From contig SKRP01000181.1 of NCBI GenBank assembly GCA_007118445.1, positions 1 to 25,405 on the forward strand: a stretch of DNA of 25,405 bases, written 5' to 3'. Numbering within the stretch: position 1 is the first letter of the stretch; every line of letters starts with the position of its first letter. A program made the position numbers and the translations under genes. The stretch is from Natronohydrobacter sp. Its GTDB lineage: Bacteria; Pseudomonadota; Alphaproteobacteria; Rhodobacterales; Rhodobacteraceae. The notes under the pieces are model-generated. The model was not told where the DNA came from, did not search any database, and worked only from the letters and a program-made list of their open reading frames with translations. Below are positions 1 to 6,897 of this stretch, piece after piece.

Positions 1-980
1 ATATCTCGAAATTCGACATCGGCGCGGCCCATGCCAAGCCTGACACAATCGCGCTGGGCCCGCTGCTCGAACGGCTGCGCGAAGAATTCGCACCGCAGGC
101 GGAAAAGCGCGGGCTGCGGCTGCGCGTTCAGGATACCCGCGCCCATGTCACCACCGATCCGGTCTATCTGAAACGCATCCTGCAGAATCTGCTGTCGAAC
201 GCGCTGCGCTACACCGATACGGGCCGGGTCATGCTGGGGCTGCGGCGGCGCGGCGCAATGGTCCGCATCGAGGTCTGGGATACCGGGCCGGGCATCCCCG
301 CAGACAAGCAGACCGAGATTTTCCGCGAATTCACCCGGCTGGACCCGGCGCGCGGCGACAGCGGCATGGGGCTGGGGCTTGCGATTGTCGAGCAGGCCTG
401 CGCGCTGCTGGGCCACCCGCTGGCGCTGCGTTCAGAGCTTGGGCGCGGCACAGTGTTCAGCGTTTCCGTGCCGCGGGCGCAGCCCGGACAGGCGCAAGAG
501 GCCAGCCTGTCCGGGCAGGAGATGATGCGCGATGCGCTCGATGATCTGCTGGTCATGGTCATCGAGAACGATCTTGATGTGCGCTGCGCGATGATGGGCG
601 TGCTCGAAGACTGGGGCGCGAGTCCGATCGAGGCCGCGACCCTGCCCGAGGCCAGCGCGCTGATCCGCGAGTTGGGTGTCCCGCCCGATATCATTCTCGC
701 CGATTACCAACTCGACAATGATGTCACCGGGCTGGACCTGATCCGGGCGCTGCGCGCGGAACATGGCCAGATACCGGCGGTGCTGATCACAGCCAATCAT
801 GACCCTGCCCTGCAGCAGGATACTGCCGATCAGAATGTCCTGCTGCTGCGCAAGCCGGTCCCGCTGCGCCGCCTGCAACGTCTGCTGCGCCAGATCCCTG
901 CGCAGAGCGACGAAGCCCCGCCCCGCGCCGAACGCGGTGATCACAGTTACTGGCTGCGGCAGGATTACGACAGTGACTGA
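1..980 (+). CDS. Hybrid sensor histidine kinase/response regulator, 5' end outside window
   Basis: The reading frame is open from base 3 to the TGA at 978-980 (325 residues visible). The fragment holds the end of a kinase core: an N box (QNLLSNALRY, fragment residues 61-70), a G1 box (DTGPGIP, 93-99) and a G2 box (GMGLGLAIVE, 121-130), so ATP binding looks intact. A linker of about 20 residues leads to a receiver domain (about 182-298) with the acidic residues END near 188-190, a likely phospho-acceptor Asp at 234 (LADYQ) and the conserved Lys at 284 (RKP). The phospho-accepting His and any sensor domain lie upstream of the window. As a family, such proteins autophosphorylate and pass phosphate to their own REC domain, then usually to an Hpt protein. 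coxG starts 47 bases downstream on the same strand, so a link to cox regulation is possible but is only inferred from position. Confidence 0.9.
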   Translation, partial: ISKFDIGAAHAKPDTIALGPLLERLREEFAPQAEKRGLRLRVQDTRAHVTTDPVYLKRILQNLLSNALRYTDTGRVMLGLRRRGAMVRIEVWDTGPGIPADKQTEIFREFTRLDPARGDSGMGLGLAIVEQACALLGHPLALRSELGRGTVFSVSVPRAQPGQAQEASLSGQEMMRDALDDLLVMVIENDLDVRCAMMGVLEDWGASPIEAATLPEASALIRELGVPPDIILADYQLDNDVTGLDLIRALRAEHGQIPAVLITANHDPALQQDTADQNVLLLRKPVPLRRLQRLLRQIPAQSDEAPPRAERGDHSYWLRQDYDSD

Positions 981-1027
981 CCCCTGCCCGGCCCCTTCCC
1001 GCCCCTCGATGAAAGGAAATTCTGCTG

Positions 1028-1483
1028 ATGGAACTGAGTGACGAAATCCATATCGATGCCCCGGTCGATGTCGTCTATGCGGCCTTGAACGACCCCGAGA
1101 TCCTGCGCGCCAGCATTCCGGGCTGCGAAGAGCTGATCAAGCATTCCGATACCGAGCTGGAAGCGAAAGTCCTGCTCAAGGTCGGCCCGGTCAAGGCGCG
1201 CTTTGCAGGCACGGTCACGCTTGATCCCGAAGACCCGCCCCGCGCCTTCTCGCTGAGCGGTCAGGGCACTGGCGGGGCCGCCGGGTTCGCCAAGGGCGGG
1301 GCGCATGTCACGCTGGAGCCGCATCCCGAGGGCGGCACCATCCTGCGCTATCAGGCCCGCGCCGATGTCGGTGGCAAGATCGCGCAGCTGGGCAGCCGTC
1401 TGATTCAGGGCAGCGCGTCGAAACTGGCCGCGAAGTTCTTTGCCAATTTCTCGGAAGCGGTGCAGCCCGCCACTGAGGGCTGA
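1028..1483 (+). CDS. coxG: CoxG-like SRPBCC protein of the CO dehydrogenase cluster
   Basis: This 151-residue protein has the CoxG pattern: an N-terminal strand with DAPVDVVYAALNDPE, then IPGCEEL, a KVGPVKARFAG segment and a glycine-rich SGQGTGGAAGFAKGG stretch, all typical of CoxG-type SRPBCC (START-like) domains. CoxG in carboxidotrophs is linked to assembly or membrane attachment of the Cox enzyme. The ATG at 1028 has AAAGGAAA about 8 bases upstream. Many CoxG homologues carry a C-terminal hydrophobic tail that could anchor them; here the protein ends soon after the domain (SEAVQPATEG) with no membrane helix, so it is a short form. It opens the maturation run coxG-coxD-coxE-xdhC, with 83 bases before coxD. 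Family assignment is firm; the exact molecular role is not established. Confidence 0.88.
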   Translation: MELSDEIHIDAPVDVVYAALNDPEILRASIPGCEELIKHSDTELEAKVLLKVGPVKARFAGTVTLDPEDPPRAFSLSGQGTGGAAGFAKGGAHVTLEPHPEGGTILRYQARADVGGKIAQLGSRLIQGSASKLAAKFFANFSEAVQPATEG

Positions 1484-1566
1484 ATGCCCTGACCACGCCG
1501 CTTGACGCATCCACGGCAAGCCATGATGCTGGCACAGAGCAGCAGAGCACAGGAAGGGAGGACCGC

Positions 1567-2508
1567 ATGGCGGCAGATCACGAGGGCCACGGGGTCATCC
1601 CCCCGCCCGACAGTATCGACGCAACCGAGGCGCTGCTGAGCAAGGGCGGCTATGTCAGCGACCGCGCGCTGGCCACAGTGCTGTTTCTGTCCCTGCGGAT
1701 GCAGCGCCCGCTGTTTCTGGAGGGTGAGGCCGGGGTCGGCAAGACCGAGATCGCCAAGGTTCTGGCCGTGCGTCTGGGCCGCAGGCTGATCCGGCTGCAA
1801 TGCTATGAGGGGCTGGATGTCCATTCCGCAGTCTATGAATGGAATTACCCTGCGCAGATGATCGAAATCCGCCTTGCCGAAGCCACCGGCGCGCGCGACC
1901 GTGCGGCCATTGAAGCGGGCATTTTCGCGGACCGCCATCTGATCCGGCGGCCCATCCTGCAGGCGCTTGACGCGGATGAAGCGGGCCCGCCGGTCCTGCT
2001 GATCGACGAGCTGGACCGCGCCGATGAAGCCTTTGAAGCGTTCCTGCTGGAAGTGCTGTCGGATTTTCAGGTCAGCATCCCCGAAATCGGCACGATCCGC
2101 GCCAAGGAACCGCCGCTGGTGATCATCACCACCAACCGCACCCGCGAAATCCATGACGCGCTGAAACGGCGCTGCCTCTATCACTGGGTGGATTACCCCG
2201 ATGCCGCGCGCGAACTGGCGATCATCGAGTCGCGCGTGCCGCAGGCCAATGCCCATCTGGCGCGCGAACTGGTGGCCTATGTGCAGAAGCTGCGCCAGCT
2301 TGATCTGTTCAAGGCACCGGGCATTGCCGAAACCATCGACTGGGCCTCGGCCCTGACGGAACTCGACAAGGTGGCGATCGACCCTGAAACCGTGTCGCAG
2401 ACCATCGGCGTGTTGCTGAAATATCATGATGATATCGCCCGTATCCAGCAGGGCGAGGGGCGCAGGATCCTCGATGAGCTGCGCGCCGAAGCCAGCGCGG
2501 GCGGCTAG
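1567..2508 (+). CDS. coxD: CoxD, MoxR-type AAA+ ATPase
   Basis: A 313-residue single-domain AAA+ ATPase of the MoxR group. Walker A is GEAGVGKT (residues 53-60), Walker B is VLLIDELD (143-150), sensor 1 is IITTNRT (186-192), and an arginine-rich LKRRCLYHWVDYP follows at 199-211, as usual in MoxR/CoxD proteins. In Oligotropha carboxidovorans CoxD is needed for post-translational maturation of the Mo active site, working with the VWA protein CoxE; by homology that is the likely role here. The start at 1567 is supported by GGAAGGGAGGACCGC directly before the ATG. The stop at 2506-2508 abuts the coxE ATG, so the two are translationally linked. Other MoxR/VWA pairs serve other enzymes, but the cox context makes CoxD the best name. 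Confidence 0.9.
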   Translation: MAADHEGHGVIPPPDSIDATEALLSKGGYVSDRALATVLFLSLRMQRPLFLEGEAGVGKTEIAKVLAVRLGRRLIRLQCYEGLDVHSAVYEWNYPAQMIEIRLAEATGARDRAAIEAGIFADRHLIRRPILQALDADEAGPPVLLIDELDRADEAFEAFLLEVLSDFQVSIPEIGTIRAKEPPLVIITTNRTREIHDALKRRCLYHWVDYPDAARELAIIESRVPQANAHLARELVAYVQKLRQLDLFKAPGIAETIDWASALTELDKVAIDPETVSQTIGVLLKYHDDIARIQQGEGRRILDELRAEASAGG

Positions 2509-3726
2509 ATGGCCACAGGCGACGATCAGGGGCGGCTGGCCGATAATATCGTCTATTTCGCCCGCGCCCTGCGCCATGCCGGGCTGCGCGTGGGCCCCGC
2601 CAGCACAGCAGATGCGATTGCCGCGGTGCGCGCGGGCGGTCTGGGCAGCCGCGAGGATTTCTACTGGACGCTGCATTCCGTGCTGGTCAAGCGGCGCGAG
2701 GACCGGGCAGTGTTCGATGAAACCTTCCGCCTGTTCTGGAAATCGCGCGAACTGGTCGAGAAGATGCTCGCCATGTTCTCGCCCACTGCCCCCGGCAATC
2801 GCGAGAAAATGCAGAAACGCGCCGCCGAATCGCGGGCCGAAGCGGCGCTGTTTCAGGGCCACACACAGGCCCGCCCGCCCGGCGAACAGCTGGAAATCGA
2901 GGTCGATGCCCGCCTTTCGGTGTCGGATCGCGATGTGCTGCGCGACAAGGATTTCGGGCAGATGACCGCCGAGGAATTGCGCGCAGCACAGGCCGCGATT
3001 GCAGCGCTGAAACTGCCGCTCGACACAGTCGCGACCCGCCGTTTCCGCCCGGATCCGCGCGGCGCGCGGCTGGATACGCGCGCCACCTTGCGCCAGTCGC
3101 TGCGCCATGGCGGCGGGTTGATGCTGCCGCGGTTCAAGACCCCGCGCCACCGACACCCGCCGCTGGTGCTGCTGGCCGATATCTCGGGCTCGATGAGCCA
3201 GTATTCGCGCCTGTTTGTGCATTTCATGCACGCGCTCGCCGAACAGCGCCGCGATGTGCACAGTTTCGTCTTTGGCACACGGCTGACCAATCTGACCCGC
3301 GCGCTGGCCCGGCGCGACCCGGATGAGGCGCTGGCCCGCGCCTCACAGCAAGTGGCCGACTGGTCAGGCGGCACAAGGATTGGTGCGGCGCTGGGGGTGT
3401 TCAACCGGCAATGGTCGCGCCGGGTTCTGGGACAGGGCGCAGTGGTGATCCTGATGACCGACGGGCTGGAACGCGACGACACCACGGAACTCGCGCGCGA
3501 GGCCGACCGCCTGCACCGCTCCTGCCGCCGCCTGATCTGGCTCAACCCGCTGTTGCGCTTTGACGGGTTCGAGGCCCGCGCGCGCGGGGTGCGCACGCTT
3601 CTCGCCCATGTCGATGAATTTCGCCCGGCCCATTCGCTTGGCGCGCTGGATGCACTCTGCGATGCCTTGTCCGCCAGCTCTGCCGGGGATAGGTTTTCCC
3701 CAAGGCGCTATCTTCATCCCGGCTGA
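2509..3726 (+). CDS. coxE: CoxE, VWA-domain protein
   Basis: This 405-residue protein is the usual partner of a MoxR ATPase. The C-terminal half is a von Willebrand A domain with a complete MIDAS start, DISGSMS (residues 224-230), followed by a GGTRIGAAL segment and LMTDGLERDD, which supply the remaining metal-coordinating positions. The N-terminal half is helical and charged and matches the CoxE/DUF58-like layout (VYFARALRHAGLRVGP near residues 15-30). The MIDAS Mg2+ site suggests adhesion to a client, presumably apo-CoxL, so that CoxD can remodel it. The ATG follows the coxD stop with no spacer. No signal peptide or membrane segment is visible, so the protein should be cytoplasmic. CoxF-like genes begin 15 bases after its stop. 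Confidence 0.9.
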   Translation: MATGDDQGRLADNIVYFARALRHAGLRVGPASTADAIAAVRAGGLGSREDFYWTLHSVLVKRREDRAVFDETFRLFWKSRELVEKMLAMFSPTAPGNREKMQKRAAESRAEAALFQGHTQARPPGEQLEIEVDARLSVSDRDVLRDKDFGQMTAEELRAAQAAIAALKLPLDTVATRRFRPDPRGARLDTRATLRQSLRHGGGLMLPRFKTPRHRHPPLVLLADISGSMSQYSRLFVHFMHALAEQRRDVHSFVFGTRLTNLTRALARRDPDEALARASQQVADWSGGTRIGAALGVFNRQWSRRVLGQGAVVILMTDGLERDDTTELAREADRLHRSCRRLIWLNPLLRFDGFEARARGVRTLLAHVDEFRPAHSLGALDALCDALSASSAGDRFSPRRYLHPG

Positions 3727-3741
3727 TCTCAGGAGGGCCCC

Positions 3742-4064
<323 letters not shown>

Positions 4065-4065
<1 letters not shown>

Positions 4066-4754
4066 TGGAGCGCGCGACGCTTTCGGCGCTCAACGCCGCC
4101 CGCCATGCCCGCCAGCCTGTGCTGCTGCTGACCCCGCTTGCAGGCGGTGCGCCGCAGATCATCGCCCATGACGCGCCGCGCGAGGGCGCGCTGGGGGCGG
4201 CAGTGGCGCGGGCCTTTGCCTCGGGCCAGCCTGCCCGCATCACGCTTGACGGTGCGGATCATTTCCTGAACCCCTATCTGCCCGCACCGCGTCTGGTGCT
4301 GATCGGGGCCGTGCATATCGCGCAGGCGCTGGCGCCGATGGCCGCGCGCTGCGGGCTGGACGTGACGATCATCGACCCGCGCACGGCCTTTGCCACGCCC
4401 GAGCGCTTTGCAGGCCAGCGCGTGATCGCCGACTGGCCCGAGGACGCGCTGAGCGAACAGCCGCTCGACCGCTGGACCGCGCTTGCCGCGCTGACCCATG
4501 ACCCCAAGATCGACGATGACCCGCTTTCCGCCGCGCTGCGCGCGGGCTGCTTCTATGTCGGCGCGCTGGGCAGCCGCAAGACCCATGCCGCACGGCTGGA
4601 GCGCCTGCACGCTTCTGGCCTGACCCCTGCGCAGACCGACCGTATCTGCGCGCCGATCGGGCTGGATATCGCTGCTGCCAACCCTGCGGAAATCGCGGTC
4701 GCCGTGCTGGCCGAGATCATCGCTGCCCTGCGCCGACAGGACCGGCCCGCATGA
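4065..4754 (+). CDS. XdhC Rossmann-domain protein (second half of a split XdhC/CoxF)
   Basis: A 229-residue protein matching the C-terminal part of XdhC/CoxF. After a variable N-terminal lead (residues 1-60) comes the Rossmann-type domain: DHFLNPYLPAPRLVLIGAVHIAQAL (about 64-88), VTIIDPRTAFATPERF, then the family-typical THDPKIDDDPL and YVGALGSRKTHAARL. The frame stays open upstream to 4005, but the ATG at 4065 overlaps the previous stop and fits coupled translation, so I start it there. The protein should cooperate with the 107-residue half just upstream to handle molybdenum cofactor for the Cox enzyme. Its own stop (4752-4754) overlaps the next ATG (ATGA). The nucleotide-binding motif is GAVHIAQ instead of a strict GxGxxG, as in many XdhC proteins. 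Confidence 0.87.
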
Positions 4755-5761
4755 GGTTCGGCCGCTGCCCCCTGCCCGATGCGCTGGGCGCGATTCTGGC
4801 GCATGGCACAAGGACGCTGCAGGGCAGGATCGCCAAGGGCACATTGCTTGACGCAGACGCCCTGGCCGCGCTTCGGGCCGCCGGGCATCGCGAAATCATC
4901 GTCGCCCGCCCCGATGCGCAGGACGTGATCGAGGACGCCGCCGCGCTGCAGATCGCGACCGCGCTTTCCCACCCTTCGCTGCGCCTGCAGGAGGTGGGCA
5001 CAGGCCGGGTCAATCTTCATGCTGTGCAAGCCGGGCTGTTCTGCTGCGACCCGGCCCCCGTCACTGCGCTGAACAGCGTCGATGAGGCGATCACCCTCGC
5101 CACGCTGCCCCCATACACACGGATTCAGGCCGGGGATATGGTGGCCACGGTCAAGATCATCCCCTTTGCCGTGCCGCAGGTCATGATCGATCAGGCCATT
5201 GTTGCTGCCACCAGCGCCAGCGCGCCCCTGGTTCAGGTGCATCCGTTCCAGAGCTTGCGCTGCGCCATTGTGCAGACCGACCTGCCGACCCTGAAACCCA
5301 GTGTCGCGGAAAAGACTGTGGCGCGCACGCAGGCGCGGATTGCGGCCTTGGGCGGCACCTGCCACGATGCAGGGCGTGTTGCACATGACGCAAATGCGCT
5401 GGCAGCGGCCCTGAGCGCGCTGGAGGTCGATCTGATCGTGGTGTTCGGGGCCTCGGCCATGTGCGACGGGGCGGATGTGATCCCGGCGGCGATCCGCGCG
5501 GCGGGGGGGCAGGTGGCGCGGGTCGGGATGCCGGTCGATCCGGGCAATCTGCTGGTTCTGGGCCAGATCGGCGCGCGCCATGTGGTCGGTGCGCCGGGTT
5601 GCGCGCGCTCGCCCAAGGAAAACGGCTTTGACTGGGTGCTGGCGCGGCTCTTTGCCGGGCTAACGGTCCGCAACGCGGATATCGCGGCAATGGGGGTGGG
5701 CGGCTTGCTGACCGAAATCCCGTCGCGCCCGCGCCCGCGTGGGGTGCAAGGCTCTGGCTGA
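4751..5761 (+). CDS. Molybdopterin-binding (MoCF) protein lacking the usual cytidylyltransferase half
   Basis: A 336-residue protein that resembles the N-terminal part of the molybdopterin-binding/NTP-transferase fusion found with xdh and cox genes. It begins with RFGRCPLPDALGAILAHG and has a MoCF-type core in the second half, including VVFGASAMCDGADVIPAA and GMPVDPGNLLVLGQIG, with PGCARSPKENGFDWVL near 280. The family tail VGGLLTEIPSRPRPR is present, and in the fusions an NTP-transferase (MocA/MobA-like) domain follows; here the gene stops 8 residues later and no remnant of that domain follows in 5762-6088. Family knowledge suggests it binds molybdopterin or MPT-nucleotide; a role in making or passing MCD to CoxL is inferred. 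The ATG overlaps the previous stop. Confidence 0.82.
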   Translation: MRFGRCPLPDALGAILAHGTRTLQGRIAKGTLLDADALAALRAAGHREIIVARPDAQDVIEDAAALQIATALSHPSLRLQEVGTGRVNLHAVQAGLFCCDPAPVTALNSVDEAITLATLPPYTRIQAGDMVATVKIIPFAVPQVMIDQAIVAATSASAPLVQVHPFQSLRCAIVQTDLPTLKPSVAEKTVARTQARIAALGGTCHDAGRVAHDANALAAALSALEVDLIVVFGASAMCDGADVIPAAIRAAGGQVARVGMPVDPGNLLVLGQIGARHVVGAPGCARSPKENGFDWVLARLFAGLTVRNADIAAMGVGGLLTEIPSRPRPRGVQGSG

Positions 5762-5810
5762 GAGGGGACGGAGAGCCCTTTGCGTAACTCACACCCTCAC
5801 GCAATGTCCC

Positions 5811-5830
5811 GCCCGGCGGCAACGCCGGGC
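5811..5830 (+). terminator. GNRA-capped perfect hairpin after the coxG-to-MoCF run
   Basis: GCCCGGCG pairs with CGCCGGGC around a GCAA loop, an 8-bp perfect stem that starts 50 bases after the MoCF gene stop. There is no T-run after it, so it may be an mRNA 3'-end stabiliser or a Rho-linked end, not a classical intrinsic terminator. Confidence 0.5.
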
Positions 5831-5900
5831 AGCGCCTGCCATTCCGGGGGCTTACGCGGCCCCACAGGGGCCACGGTCCCCCTTCATCCCGGCAGGCGCT
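5831..5900. repeat. Nested inverted-repeat element in the convergent cox gap
   Basis: Three inverted repeats nest inside each other: AGCGCCTGCC (5831-5840) with GGCAGGCGCT (5891-5900), then GGGGG (5846-5850) with CCCCC (5878-5882), then GGCCCC (5858-5863) with GGGGCC (5867-5872) around an ACA loop. It directly follows the hairpin at 5811-5830. A further GGCAGGCGCT lies at 5982-5991. It has no open frame that looks like a gene. It could be a repeated intergenic element, a transcript-end structure, or a small structured RNA; the sequence alone does not decide. Confidence 0.6.
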
Positions 5901-6044
5901 TCAAGCGTCGCATCATGTTGCCACGTTAGGCATTATTCAAACATTGCGCCAGTGGCAGCCGCACGCATAAGCGCCAGCCCAGGCAGGCGCTGCCCTCACC
6001 TCTGCACTGAGCGTTTGTTCTCCAATTGTCTTTTCCAGACACAA

Positions 6045-6068
6045 GCGCAGGGCATCGCTGCCCTGCGC
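6045..6068 (-). terminator. Hairpin terminator candidate of coxSLM
   Basis: A perfect 10-bp stem, GCGCAGGGCA with TGCCCTGCGC, closes a 4-base loop that reads GCGA (GNRA type) on the minus strand. It begins 20 bases after the coxM stop and is followed on that strand by TTGTGTCTGG, a weakly T-rich tail. Position and stem strength fit the end of the coxSLM transcript. Confidence 0.65.
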
Positions 6069-6088
6069 CAGAACACTTTGCTACATGG

Positions 6089-6883
6089 TCAGGCCGCAGC
6101 AACCGCGCGGCGCGCCATGGTCTTGATCAGGCTCGCGCGATAGGCCGCAGAGGCGTGCAGATCCTCCAGCAGCCCCTCTGGCGACACCGTGATCCCGTCC
6201 AGCGCCGCAGGTGAAAAATCCGCGCTGAGTGCGGCTTCCATCTCGGCCTGCCGGAACACCCCGTCACTGCCCGCGCCCGTCACAGCAACCCGCACCCCGG
6301 CGCTGCCCTTGGTCACGAACACCCCGGTCATCGCATAAAGCGAGGCCGGGTTGGGGAATTTCGCATAGGCCGCGCGCTCGGGCGGGGCAAAGGACACCGC
6401 GATGATGATCTCATCCTCGTCCAATGCGGTTTCAAACATGCCGGTGAAGAAATCATCTGCCCCGATATCGCGTTTCGATGTGTGGATGGTCGCGCCCAAG
6501 GCCAGCATGGCCGAGGGATAATCCGCCGCCGGGTCATTATTGGCGATGGACCCGCCCAGCGTGCCCATGTAGCGCACATGCGGATCGCCGATATGCGCGG
6601 CCAGATCGGCCAGACCGGGACAGGCCGCGCGCAGGGTCGCATCCCCGGCAACCTCGGCATGAGGCGTCGCTGCGCCGATGATGATGCGCCCGCCTTCTGA
6701 CGAAATCCCCCGCAGCGCCGCGATATGGCGCAGATCGACCAGATCCGACGGGGCGGCCAGACGCTGTTTCATGGTCGGGACCAGCGTCTGCCCCCCGGCC
6801 AGAAGTTTCGCGTCAGGATTGGCCGCAAGCAGGGCGGCTGCCTCTTCGACCGAGGCAGGGCGGTGATATGTGGTCTCATACAT
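6089..6883 (-). CDS. coxM: CoxM-type FAD-binding subunit of a form II CO dehydrogenase-like enzyme
   Basis: A 264-residue FAD subunit of the molybdenum hydroxylase family. The FAD pyrophosphate-binding motifs are present: LLAGGQTLVP (residues 27-36) and TLGGSIANNDPAADYP (108-123). A C-terminal CO_deh_flav_C-type region follows, ending KTMARRAVAAA. The length is normal for CoxM/XdhB-like medium subunits. The FAD site would take electrons from the 2Fe-2S subunit CoxS and hand them to quinone or another acceptor. The ATG at 6883 is preceded by GGGGAGGACC. It is the last gene of a coxS-coxL-coxM run and starts 14 bases after the coxL stop. This S-L-M gene order is the one known for form II enzymes; form I operons are M-S-L. 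Confidence 0.92.
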   Translation of the reverse strand: MYETTYHRPASVEEAAALLAANPDAKLLAGGQTLVPTMKQRLAAPSDLVDLRHIAALRGISSEGGRIIIGAATPHAEVAGDATLRAACPGLADLAAHIGDPHVRYMGTLGGSIANNDPAADYPSAMLALGATIHTSKRDIGADDFFTGMFETALDEDEIIIAVSFAPPERAAYAKFPNPASLYAMTGVFVTKGSAGVRVAVTGAGSDGVFRQAEMEAALSADFSPAALDGITVSPEGLLEDLHASAAYRASLIKTMARRAVAAA

Positions 6884-6897
6884 GGCTGGTCCTCCCC

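Larger units (their letters stand above)
5762..6088. other. Convergent intergenic gap between the two cox operons
   Basis: This 327-base gap separates two operons that run towards each other. It contains the hairpin at 5811-5830, the nested element at 5831-5900, and the hairpin at 6045-6068. The remaining stretches (5901-5981 and 5992-6044) show no ORF with a ribosome binding site and no recognisable RNA gene. A short inverted pair TTGCGT/ACGCAA lies at 5780-5785 and 5799-5804. Confidence 0.75.

Noticed and set aside
1405..3261. Long open frame on the minus strand (618 codons) across coxD and coxE
   Set aside because: It lies antisense to two well-supported genes, is low in recognisable motifs and rich in Gln/Arg/Ala as expected for a GC-rich shadow frame.
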